Assembly (NCBI RefSeq): GCF_008064635.1 | Contig: NZ_VRYZ01000010.1 | Coordinates: forward strand, 62,001-126,000 | Direction of reading: 5' to 3' | DNA from: Parahaliea aestuarii | GTDB taxonomy: Bacteria; Pseudomonadota; Gammaproteobacteria; Pseudomonadales; Halieaceae | Length of the DNA stretch: 64,000 nucleotides | In this document: positions 36,997-46,000 of the stretch, piece after piece | Layout of the letters: the number at the start of each line of letters is the position of its first letter | Numbering within the stretch: the stretch's first letter is position 1 | Position numbers and translations under genes: made by a program | Notes under the pieces: generated by a model | Told to the model about the DNA's origin: nothing | Database searches by the model: none | The model's input: only the letters and a program-made list of their open reading frames with translations

Positions 36997-38388
36997 ATGA
37001 GTTCGACTGGCACAGCCCTGCCCGCCGGGGCGGAAGACTGGTTGCGACAGCGCCTGGATGCGCGCGAACTGCAACTGAAACGCCTGGTGGTGCGGCGCGA
37101 GGCCTGGCAGGTGGATGTGGTGACCCGGGCGGGGGCCGCGGAGCGCTACTTTCTGCGCATCGATCGCGCCGCGCTGGCGAATGCTCCCGGTCGCCGCGGC
37201 CTCAAGCGCGAAACCGGACTCATTCGCTATCTCTGCGAGCACACGTCGATTCCCACCCAGGGCATCGTCGACTGGAACGATGAATTCTGCATCGCCCTCC
37301 AGACCTTCGAGCCGGGGCGCGCCGACCTGGATGCCGCCGATGCCGGCGAACAGGAGGCGGTATTGAGCGAGTTCATGGGGTACCTGGCGGACCTGCACCG
37401 CATCGAGGTCGATCAGCTGGCGCTGCCCGACTTCGAGTTGCCCCCCACGCCCCAGGCCCACTCCCTGATGGAACTGGAGGCGGTGGACCAGATTGGTGAT
37501 CTGCCCGGCCCGCCGGACAGTTCCACGGTACTCGGCGCCTTCAGCCGCTACTGGCTGCGCCGGCATGTGCCGGACAGCGTGCAGCGCACCTGCCTGCTGC
37601 AGGGCGATACCGGCGCCGGCAACTTCATGTTCGAACGCGGCCGGATCACGGCCATTGTCGACTGGGAGTGGGCCCACTACGGCGATCCGCTGGAGGACCT
37701 GGGCAATGTCTGGCTGCGGGATTTCTTCACGCCCTCGGCCGGGGGCGACCTGACGCCCTATTTCCGCCGCTATGCCGAGCAGGCCGGCGTGTCGCTCGAC
37801 TGGCGCAAGATCGTCTATTACCTCGCCCACCAGCTGGGTCGGTCGGTCATCTCCCTGCCGGGGCTGGTGCGCCGCCCCGCCTGGAACACCCCGGTGGCGA
37901 TGAACCTGGGCTACCAGGCGGTTTGCGACCTGTTGCTGTGCGAGGCCTTTGGCCTGTACCACGACCTGGCGCCGGAACTGGAGGATCTTCCGGGTGCTGC
38001 TGTAACGGCCGATGACGAGCTCTACGAGGTGCTGGCGAAACAACTGGCGCGGGGTGTCGCGCCGGCGGTGCAGGGCGATTTCGCCGCGGCGATGACGGCG
38101 GGGGCGACGGACATCGTGCACTACCTGGCGCGGCGCCACAGGGACGGCCCGGGGGTGGATGAGCGGGAGTTGTCCGGCATCAATGCACTGCTGGGGACCG
38201 GCATGCGCCAGCTACCCGAAGCGCGCCAGGCTCTGCTGGATTGTCTGAATTCCAGGCCCGAAACCCTCGACGAGGAAACGTTGATTGCACATTGCTGGGG
38301 AGTGGCCCATCGCAACTTCGCGTTGATGGCGCCGCTGGTGACGCGCTGGCAACACTGCCGCCTTGCGGCAGTCAATCTCCGGGCTTAG
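36997..38388 (+). CDS. APH-type phosphotransferase family protein
   Basis: A 463-residue kinase-fold protein of the aminoglycoside/choline phosphotransferase superfamily. The catalytic loop reads LLQGDTGAGNFMF, keeping Asp and Asn but with Gln where most relatives have His. It is followed by the metal-binding IVDWEWAHYGDPLEDLG. The N-lobe includes YFLRIDRAAL. About 110 C-terminal residues extend beyond the usual kinase length. Probably phosphorylates a small hydroxylated metabolite rather than conferring antibiotic resistance. It is co-directional with the TonB receptor; its last 4 bases overlap the end of the convergent LuxR-type gene. Confidence 0.8.
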   Translation: MSSTGTALPAGAEDWLRQRLDARELQLKRLVVRREAWQVDVVTRAGAAERYFLRIDRAALANAPGRRGLKRETGLIRYLCEHTSIPTQGIVDWNDEFCIALQTFEPGRADLDAADAGEQEAVLSEFMGYLADLHRIEVDQLALPDFELPPTPQAHSLMELEAVDQIGDLPGPPDSSTVLGAFSRYWLRRHVPDSVQRTCLLQGDTGAGNFMFERGRITAIVDWEWAHYGDPLEDLGNVWLRDFFTPSAGGDLTPYFRRYAEQAGVSLDWRKIVYYLAHQLGRSVISLPGLVRRPAWNTPVAMNLGYQAVCDLLLCEAFGLYHDLAPELEDLPGAAVTADDELYEVLAKQLARGVAPAVQGDFAAAMTAGATDIVHYLARRHRDGPGVDERELSGINALLGTGMRQLPEARQALLDCLNSRPETLDEETLIAHCWGVAHRNFALMAPLVTRWQHCRLAAVNLRA

Positions 38389-39116
38389 TAGCTCCCGCGC
38401 TGTGGCGGTGCCATGGCGCGCACTTCGCGGATCAATTGTTCCTGGGAGTGAATCTCCAGCTTGGTGAACACGGATTTCAGATGGTTGCGGGCGGTGTTGA
38501 GGGAGATGCCCAGATTCCGCGCTACCAGCTTGAGGCGCGTGGAGCGTGCCAGCTCTTCCACCAGCTCGCGTTCACGGGGCGTGAGCTCGGCATAGGGTCC
38601 GTGTTCAAAGCGCATGGCGTTGCAGCGCTCATTGAACAGGCGGCTCCAGCCCTGCCAGCGTTGCTCGCGATCCTCGAGCCAGCACTGCACTGTTTCGGCA
38701 TAGCGGTCGACGGCGGCCTGGCAGGCCACCTGAAAGCCATCACCCGCCGCCGGCACCACCAGGCACAATACCAGCATCAGGGCGCCGTTTTCGCCGCTGT
38801 AAACACGCTGGTGATACCAGTCGCAGGACAGCCGCCCGCCCGCTGCGGTGTGCGCGTTGTAGCGGGCCTGCAATTCGACGTCTGCGGGCGCTGCACTCAT
38901 CAACTGCGAGCAGTAGTCCGCGGCCACCGCGAAATCCTCCGGCGACATAAATACCTCGAAGGGCAGTCGCCCGAGGACATCCGCCCGCGTGAAGCCCAGC
39001 AGCTGCTCCGCGCCCGGGCTCCAGTACACCATTTCCAGGGCGGGGTTGGTTGCCATCAGCGCGCAGTTCTCCAGCGCGAGGGTATCGACATCGAAGTCCA
39101 GATCGGGAATCAGCAT
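38385..39116 (-). CDS. PAS-LuxR type transcriptional regulator
   Basis: A 243-residue regulator. Residues 15-130 form a PAS-like sensor (NPALEMVYWSPGAEQLLGFTRADVLGRLPF). A helical linker leads to a C-terminal LuxR helix-turn-helix: LTPRERELVEEL, then VARNLGISLNTARNHLKSVFTKLEIHSQEQL. GAGGG lies before the start. It converges on the TonB receptor/kinase pair and may control them. No phospho-receiver domain is present. Confidence 0.88.
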   Translation of the reverse strand: MLIPDLDFDVDTLALENCALMATNPALEMVYWSPGAEQLLGFTRADVLGRLPFEVFMSPEDFAVAADYCSQLMSAAPADVELQARYNAHTAAGGRLSCDWYHQRVYSGENGALMLVLCLVVPAAGDGFQVACQAAVDRYAETVQCWLEDREQRWQGWSRLFNERCNAMRFEHGPYAELTPRERELVEELARSTRLKLVARNLGISLNTARNHLKSVFTKLEIHSQEQLIREVRAMAPPQRGSY

Positions 39117-39296
39117 GCTCGGCGGCCCTCGTTGAATTAGGGTTTTAGGCCATGGTCCTATCTTCGGGAATACGCCGCCATTAGCAAAGTGTATACCACT
39201 GAAAAGTTGAACCAGGGCCGGATTGCATTACTGCCCTTCTGCTGCTGTGGCCGGTGAATTGTGGCCTACAACATCAGTGCCCGCATGGACACTTCC

Positions 39297-39716
39297 TCAT
39301 CCCGGCTGTGTGTCGGAGGAAAGCGCGGACATATCCATCCACATGGCCTCCCAGACATGCCCGTCAGGATCAGCCAGGTTGCGGTTGTACATAAACCCAA
39401 GATCCTGGATCGGGTTGATGTCGGCCGTTCCACCATTGGCTGCGGCGGCCTCATTCATGCTGTCGACCGCTTCACGATTGTCACACGAAATAGCGAGCAT
39501 GACCTCGCTAGCGGTGGTCGGGGGAATGGGGCGGTCAGTAAAGGTTCGCCATTTGGCGTGAGTAAGCAGCATCACGTTGATCGCTTCGCTCCACACCATA
39601 CAGGCGGCCGTATCGTCAGTGAACTGTGGGTTGTTCACAAAGCCGAGGGCCGAGTAGAAATCCATGGACGCACTGAGATCGGCGACGGGCAGGTTTACAA
39701 AGATCATTCTGGACAT
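39297..39716 (-). CDS. VOC (glyoxalase/bleomycin-resistance fold) family protein
   Basis: A 139-residue single-domain VOC protein: MSRMIFVNLPVADLSASMDFYSALGF is the first beta-alpha-beta unit and LADPDGHVWEAMWMD carries the C-terminal metal-ligand segment. ATG 39716 is chosen because AAGGAG is eight bases upstream, although the frame is open 28 codons further. Proteins with this wording are often annotated as lactoylglutathione lyase relatives, but substrate is unknown. It lies downstream of the hydrolase-cyclophilin gene on the same strand (92-base gap). Confidence 0.88.
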   Translation of the reverse strand: MSRMIFVNLPVADLSASMDFYSALGFVNNPQFTDDTAACMVWSEAINVMLLTHAKWRTFTDRPIPPTTASEVMLAISCDNREAVDSMNEAAAANGGTADINPIQDLGFMYNRNLADPDGHVWEAMWMDMSALSSDTQPG

Positions 39717-39808
39717 AGATGTGGCTCCTTGAAGAGGCAGAAAGTTGAAATCGACAGTGATTTCACTTCCTGGTCGATCCACGTCGCTGATTTTCGACAA
39801 CCAGCAGG

Positions 39809-41512
39809 TTATTCAGGCCTGGCACTCACAATAAAGTCCAGCAGCGGATACTCGCGGTTGATGTAGTCGCTGCCGCCGGCTTCCAGCGGGCCCTGCCGGC
39901 CACCGCGCAAACCGCCTCCGGCCTCTTCGCCGTACAGCCCGTAGAGTCGGTCAACCACATCCATGCCCTCGATGACCTGTCCGAAGGGGGCGAAGCCGTC
40001 TTTGTCGAGGCGGGTGTTGTCGCCGGTGCTGATATAGACCTGGGTGCTGCGGGTGTCGGGGCCGGTCATGGCAAAAGCCACGGTGCCACGGGAGTTGCTG
40101 GCGCTGACCGGGTCATCGTCGATGGCGTTGTGCTTCCACAGTGCCTGCACTTCCGTATTGCCGTGCAGGCCGAACTGGGCGATGAAACCCGGCACCACGC
40201 GGTTGATATGTACGCCGTCGTAGTAGCCGCTTTTCACCAGCTGGTAGAAGCGGTCCGCGCCACGCGGCGCCAGCGCCCTTTCCACCTTGATGCGGAACAG
40301 GCCCTCGGTGGTCTCGAAGCGGGCGACGAACTGCGCCGGCGCCTGCTCCTGCCATATTGGTGAATCCAGGTCGGTCAGGGCGCTGTAATCGCGGCTGCTT
40401 CGGTCTTCGGCGCTGGCGGTCGCGGCCAGGAAGCGCGCCAGGTAGGGCCCCCAGATACTCGGCAGGGAGTGGGTGCCGTGGCCGCGGGTCAGCGGCGTGA
40501 TATCCAGGGTGACCGCCTCGCCATTGGGTACATTCCCGATGTACGTTTCCAGCAGACCCAGCTCGGGTGGATTGACCTGGTCGTCGGCGGAGTTGATGGC
40601 CAGCAGGGGCGCCCTGATGTTGTCGAGGTGAGGCGCCGGATTGTAGAAACGCGAGGCGTCGAAGGCGTAGGTCAGGTCGTTGGCGTCCATGCGCGCGCTG
40701 TAGCGTTCCACCAGCGCCTCCAGCATCGCTTCGGATTCCTCTCGGGTCGGTGCTTCCAGCTGGTATTGCAAGGGGCTGGAGACCATGAAGATCAGCGGGT
40801 ACATGGCCTCGCGCAGGCCGGCGGGCTGTTCGTCATAGAAGCCTCCCTTGTAGCCGGGGTCGTTCTTCACCGCGTCGATAATCATCTTGCGCTGCATGCG
40901 GTTGCGGCCGGCGATTTCCACCGGCAGGCTCGCCAGCGGCAGCAGGGCGTCCATGAAGTCCGGATAGGTATAGCCCCACACCCAGCTCAACATGCCGCCC
41001 ATCGAAGTGCCGGTCACCAGCCGCAGGTGATCGACCTGGAGGTGTTCATTCAGCAGGCGGTACTGGGCCCGCACCATGTCGTCGTAGGTGTAGTTGGGGA
41101 AGTCGGCCGCCTGGCCTGCGCTGGGTCGGCTGGACTGGCCGTGGCCAATGGCGTCGGTGAGAATGATGTAGTAGCGGGAGGCGTCCAGCAGTGCGCCCTC
41201 GCCGAACAGTACGCCGGCGTAGCGGTCGCCGAGAAAGCCAGAGCCGCTGCCGGTGGTGCCGTGCATGATCAATACGGCGTTGGTCACTCTGCCATCGGCA
41301 TTGCGCCGGGGCTGGCCGAGGGTGGTGTAGTGCTGGCTGAGGTCGCCGACGCTGCCGTCGTCGTAATTGAAGTCGTGTATCGTGAAGTCGCCTTCCACCG
41401 GCGTTGGCCTTGACGCCTGTCCTGCACTGGCGACAGTCGGGCTCAGGCCCATCGCGCAGTAGCAAAACAGCATGGCGAGCACCGTGGCGAGCGAGCGTGA
41501 AGTCAGCGGCAT
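39809..41512 (-). CDS. Exported alpha/beta-hydrolase fused to a cyclophilin-type peptidyl-prolyl isomerase
   Basis: A 567-residue two-domain protein with signal peptide (to about SPTVASA). Residues 40-365 are an alpha/beta hydrolase of the homoserine-acetyltransferase-like group: nucleophile elbow GTSMGG (Ser 170), acid segment NSADDQVNPP near 310 and His in TRGHGTHSLP near 345. Residues 395-565 are a cyclophilin with NRVVPGFIAQFG (catalytic-type Arg 438) and GTVAFAMTG. ATG 41512 has AGGA upstream. No internal stop or frameshift separates the domains. Hydrolase substrate unknown. Confidence 0.85.
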   Translation of the reverse strand: MPLTSRSLATVLAMLFCYCAMGLSPTVASAGQASRPTPVEGDFTIHDFNYDDGSVGDLSQHYTTLGQPRRNADGRVTNAVLIMHGTTGSGSGFLGDRYAGVLFGEGALLDASRYYIILTDAIGHGQSSRPSAGQAADFPNYTYDDMVRAQYRLLNEHLQVDHLRLVTGTSMGGMLSWVWGYTYPDFMDALLPLASLPVEIAGRNRMQRKMIIDAVKNDPGYKGGFYDEQPAGLREAMYPLIFMVSSPLQYQLEAPTREESEAMLEALVERYSARMDANDLTYAFDASRFYNPAPHLDNIRAPLLAINSADDQVNPPELGLLETYIGNVPNGEAVTLDITPLTRGHGTHSLPSIWGPYLARFLAATASAEDRSSRDYSALTDLDSPIWQEQAPAQFVARFETTEGLFRIKVERALAPRGADRFYQLVKSGYYDGVHINRVVPGFIAQFGLHGNTEVQALWKHNAIDDDPVSASNSRGTVAFAMTGPDTRSTQVYISTGDNTRLDKDGFAPFGQVIEGMDVVDRLYGLYGEEAGGGLRGGRQGPLEAGGSDYINREYPLLDFIVSARPE

Positions 41513-41608
41513 GGGGGTATCCTGTGCAGGGCGTTTGGAATACTGGATACTGACGCAACAGGGCGGCCCTGTCATGGGGGCGGCAAGAATCCGGGGGAAT
41601 GCTCAGGG

Positions 41609-42118
41609 ATGAATCGACAGCGAATGCTGCTCGCCGGCGCACTTGGATTGCTGGCGGCCTGTGCTTCCAGCCCGGACGTATCGGTGCCGGAACCGCCCAA
41701 AGTGCTGCAGGTGGGAGTGAGCCGGGTCGTGGAGGGCGACACCCTGCAGGTGGTGGACAGCGAGGGCAGGCCGCATACCGTGCGCCTGCGCGGGGTCGAT
41801 GCCCCGGAACCGGATCAACCCTTTGGCGAGGGCGCCCGCCGCTGCCTGGAGGAACTGGTGGGTGGCCGCAGTGTGCGCCTGAGCGCGGATATGCGTCCTC
41901 GCGAGCATCTACTTGTCAGCGAAGTCTACCTGGATACCGCCCCGGTCAGTAAACTGCTCATCCAGCGCGGCTGTGCCTGGTGGGACCAGCAGACGGCTCC
42001 CTACGATATGGAGCTCGGCCGCATTGAACAGGGCGCCCGCAATGCCCGCCGCGGACTGTGGGTGGACAGAAATCCTGTGCCACCCCGGGAATGGCGGGCC
42101 GGGTCTGGCCGTCCATAA
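41609..42118 (+). CDS. Lipoprotein with thermonuclease (SNase-like) domain
   Basis: A 169-residue protein with a lipoprotein signal (LLAAC, acyl Cys at 18) and a staphylococcal-nuclease fold: VVEGDTLQV, then RLRGVDAPEPDQPFGEGARR carrying the Arg and acidic residues of the active site, and ARNARRGLW at the end. Probably anchored to the outer membrane and acting on nucleic acid in the periplasm. It is divergent from the hydrolase-cyclophilin gene with 96 bases between starts. Confidence 0.85.
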   Translation: MNRQRMLLAGALGLLAACASSPDVSVPEPPKVLQVGVSRVVEGDTLQVVDSEGRPHTVRLRGVDAPEPDQPFGEGARRCLEELVGGRSVRLSADMRPREHLLVSEVYLDTAPVSKLLIQRGCAWWDQQTAPYDMELGRIEQGARNARRGLWVDRNPVPPREWRAGSGRP

Positions 42119-42144
42119 GCACCCATACCATCAGGAGTCATACC

Positions 42145-42456
42145 ATGCGTTCACTGTACATTGCACTGCTTCTACTACCCCTGGCCGCCTGCAGCTGGGT
42201 CGACCTCACCAAAGAGGGAAAAACCGTCACCCAGGTTTCCAAAGTGCCCACCTCCTGCAAGCGCCTGGGCAGTACTACCTCGGCAACCCGCTCAACGCTG
42301 GCCAGTATTGAGCGCGATTCAGAAAAGGTTGGCGTCGAACTCAGCACGCTTGCCCGCAATGCCGCCGCCCGTATGGGTGGAGACACGATCACCGCGGAAA
42401 GCGGGATCAATGACAAGGGCGAGCAGGTGTTCGGGGTGTATCGTTGCGGTCAGTGA
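42145..42456 (+). CDS. Small DUF4156-like lipoprotein
   Basis: A 103-residue lipoprotein: MRSLYIALLLLPLAACSWV gives a clear lipobox (LAAC). The mature part has conserved-looking Cys residues (PTSCK and YRCGQ) and NAAARMGGDTIT, a pattern of DUF4156 envelope lipoproteins. AGGAG at 42133-42137 fixes the ATG. It follows the nuclease by 26 bases. Function unknown. A strong hairpin follows the stop. Confidence 0.82.
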   Translation: MRSLYIALLLLPLAACSWVDLTKEGKTVTQVSKVPTSCKRLGSTTSATRSTLASIERDSEKVGVELSTLARNAAARMGGDTITAESGINDKGEQVFGVYRCGQ

Positions 42457-43019
42457 GTTGCGGTTGATATTTCTTCCTTCCGTCACCGCGGTTCTCGCGG
42501 TGACGACTCAATTCTGAATCTTCCCGGACCACGTGGCCTGACTGGCGCTGCGAATACTGCGCCGCCTGGTCCTGCTGCGTGGTTTTTTCGCCTCGGACTT
42601 TTTATGCAAGCGAAAAGTGGTCAACGAATCACAGAAACCTCACAAAAACGCAAAATAATAGTTGAACAGGATATGCCGAGCGTCTAACTTCATAATCATA
42701 GCTAATATCTTGTTTAGTACTCGACTGCACTGTAATTATAAATACCGCGCGGAATATCTAGTAATTCGGCGGATAAAAACTGGCAGATAGCGCCGCATCG
42801 AGGTTTGCTGCTACGGGCGCTACGGAGGTGGAGTATCAAGTCTTTACCTTTAGATGCAATGTGGCTGACCGCGTCGCCGCGTACTGAGCAGGTGCAGTCC
42901 GACCAGCCCCCTCTCCCTCTATTATCGACGCAGAGCTTTCCGTTCTGCGTCTTTCCAGTCGACCGTTTGGTTCCAGCGAGAATTCTCATAACGGCCTGTC
43001 CTAGCAAGGAGAACCACCT
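42457..43019 (+). other. 563-base non-coding, AT-richer leader before the adhesin operon
   Basis: No convincing gene. The stretch from about 42600 to 42780 is visibly richer in A and T than the surrounding genes. Possible promoter parts are TTGTTT at 42710 and TATAAA at 42737-42742, although the 21-base spacing is poor. Two stem-loops lie between there and the adhesin start: TAGCGCC/GGCGCTA (42788-42794 with 42816-42822) and GACGCAG/CTGCGTC (42927-42933 with 42945-42951). AAGGAG lies just before the adhesin ATG. A long structured 5' leader is likely. The terminator hairpin at 42481-42505 belongs to the upstream lipoprotein gene. Confidence 0.5.
42481..42505 (+). terminator. Hairpin after the DUF4156-like gene
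   Basis: CGTCACCGCG (42481-42490) and CGCGGTGACG (42496-42505) form a perfect 10-bp stem with a 5-base loop, 25 bases after the stop. The following bases (ACTCAATTCTG) are only weakly T-rich, so termination strength is uncertain. Confidence 0.55.
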
Positions 43020-46000
43020 ATGTCTGTTTCAATAAAAATTGCCCCCCACGGTGAATTGGCTGAACTCGGTACGGTGGTCGATTCATCCGTACCAGCCGCA
43101 CTTGTGCAACCCAGCGATGTCTCGCTGGATGTCAGTCCGGATGAAGTGCTGGCGGTGAGTCGCAGCGGGAATGCCCTGGTGATCGAGCTGATCAGCGGAG
43201 AGCAGGTGGTGATCAACGACTTTTTCTCGGCAGAGGGGCGTTCGCATCTTTACTTTCAGGATGATGAATTCGCAGGTGCTGTATTTCTCGCCGATTTACC
43301 AGCAGACCCGCCAGAGGGAGCGTTGGCGCTGAATGCACAGCAGGTCGCCGACACGAAAGAGGACGATGACGATGGCGGTGCCGGACTCTTCGCCGGCGGC
43401 ACGGGCATCGCCCTGGGTGCACTCGCACTGGCCGGTATCGCCGCCGCAGCGGGCGGTGGTGGTGGTGGCGGTTCAAACTCGGGGACTGATGGCGGCACCG
43501 GTGTAGGCGAAGGCCGCTCTGGCGATGGTGACGGCGGCACTGGCAGTGGTGGAGCGGACGATACTGCGCCCGATGCACCCGTTGTTGCTCCCACCAACGG
43601 CACGGTTGTCAGTGGTTCGGCTGAATCAGGCTCGACAGTGACCCTGGTCGCAGAGGGGGAGGTTATAGGTGAGACCCAGGCGGATGCAGATGGCAACTGG
43701 CAGGTCGATGTCGAACCCGATCTTGAGCACGGCGTTGTCGTCTCGGTCACAGCGACAGACGACGCGGGCAACGTCAGTGACCCCACTGAGGTCGAGGTCG
43801 ATGCGCTGGCGCCCCAAGTCAGCCTGGATGACTTGTTAACCAACGACGCCACGCCGGCACTTTCCGGTCAGGTGGACGATCCGGAATCCGTGGTAGAGGT
43901 GACCGTGAATGGCGCAAGCTACGCGGCGATCAACAATGGGGACGGCACCTGGACGTTGCCGGACAATACCTTGCCGGCTCTGGAAGATGGCAGTTATGAC
44001 ATTGTGGTCACGGCGACCGATCAGGCGGGCAACCAGTCCGAGGATACCGGGAGCCTGGTAGTGGACACAGTGCCGCCAGATGCCCCGTCAATCGACGCGA
44101 CCAATGGCACCGTGGTCACCGGTAGCGCAGAGCCGGGCACTACTGTGCTGCTGAGCTTCGATGGGGAGAGCAGCGCAGAGGTGCCGGTGAACAGTGCCGG
44201 CAACTGGTCTTTTGACCCGTCTCCGGACCTGGCCGATGGCACCGAAATTACCGCTGTCGCAGTGGACGCTGCCGGCAACCAGAGCCCGCCGGACACGGAA
44301 GTCGTCGACATCAGCTTGGTCGATACCACGCCGCCTCCCCCGCCGGTACTGGAGGCCACCGACGGTACCGTCGTCAGCGGTTCGGCTGAGGCGGGAAGCA
44401 TGGTGACGTTGACGGTGGACGGTCAACAGGTGGGCCAGGTGATGGCTGATGCCGTCGGTGCCTGGACTGTCGACCTGGAGCCGGACCTCGAGGACGGTGA
44501 TGTCATCGTCGGCGTCGCCACCGATGCGGCCGGCAACGTCAGTGAACCGGCGTCGACGGTCGTTGACAGTACGGGGCCGCTTGTCACGGTGGATGACTTG
44601 AGTACCACCGATACCACTCCGGCGCTCAGCGGTACGGTGGATGAGGCCGATGCCGAAGTTCTGGTTACCGTTGATGGCACCACCTACTCCGCCACCAATA
44701 ACGGCGATGGCAGCTGGACACTGGCCGACAACACCCTGCCTCCGCTGTCAGAGGGTGCAAACACGATTGGCGTCACCGCCGTTGACGCACAGGGCAATAC
44801 GTCCTTCGCCAGTGGGACGGTGACAGTGGACTCTGTGGCCCCCGTAGTTGCTCTCTCGGACTTCAGCACCGCGGACGCCACACCGCCGCTGAACGGTACG
44901 GTTGATGACCCCACGGCGGCCGTCACGGTTCGCGTCGGTGGTGTGAGCTACAACGCGACCAATAACGGCGACGGTACCTGGAGTCTGGCGGACAACACGC
45001 TGGCCGCGCTGGCGGATGGCGACAATACCGTGACCGTCACGGCCACGGATGCGGCGGGTAACAGCGGCTCCGGTAGCGCCGTGGTTACGATTGATGCCTC
45101 TGCGGTCTCAGTGATGCTGAACAACCTGCAAACCAATGACGCCACACCGCCGCTGCAGGGGAGTATCGACAGTCCGGATGCAAGCATTGTGGTGACGGTG
45201 GCGGGAGTGGACTACAGCGCAATCAACAACGGCGATGGAACCTGGAGCCTGCCGGATAACACCCTGGCGGCGCTGCCCGAGGGAGTTACCGAAGTCACTG
45301 TGACGGCTGAGAACACGGTGGGAACCACGGACACGGCGACCGCCAATGTAACGGTGGATACGGTCGCACCAGTGGTATCGCTGGCGGACTTTGAAACCCA
45401 GGACAGCACTCCGGGCCTGGCGGGCTCGGTGGATGATCCGGGAGCCTCCGTGGTGGTGACGATTGACGGGCTGGATTACGCGGCCCGGAATAACGGCGAT
45501 GGTACATGGTCACTGGCGGACGACGCTATCGCCGCGCTGGTGGAAGGCGATACCCAGGTTACCGTAACCGCAACCGATATCGTCGGTAACGCGGGCAGCG
45601 ACACTGCCACGGTAACCCTCGACACCATCACCGACGCCGTTGTGACTGTGGACGGAATTGGAACTACCAGTGATTCGACCCCGCTTCTGAGTGGTACCAG
45701 CAGCAATGTGGCAGGGCCAATCGTGGTTGAAATCGACGGCGAGACGGTCAATGTGGCCCCCGGCGCCGATGGCAGCTGGAGTACCGAATGGCCGATAGCG
45801 CTGGCGGAGGGCGACTATACCGTGACGGCCACCGGCGTTGACGCGGACGGATTGCCGGCCAGCGACAGCGACGACTTCGATATCGGCGCGGTGTTGCCCA
45901 CGGCGGGTGGGCTGATCCTGCATACTCCCCCGCTGGACAATACGGTGGAAACGGTGCTGAGCCTCGCGGGCATCGACCTTACCATTACCGGACTGGCAGA

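Noticed and set aside
36997-38388. Aminoglycoside-resistance gene
   Set aside because: Fold is APH-like, but the catalytic loop, extra C-terminal length and TonB-receptor context point to a metabolic kinase.
42743-43019. Cyclic-di-GMP riboswitch before the adhesin
   Set aside because: The leader has stems but none of the conserved GEMM core sequences were seen.
43815-45635. CRISPR array or satellite
   Set aside because: The 264-bp periodicity is an in-frame protein repeat with diverged units, not short identical repeats with spacers.
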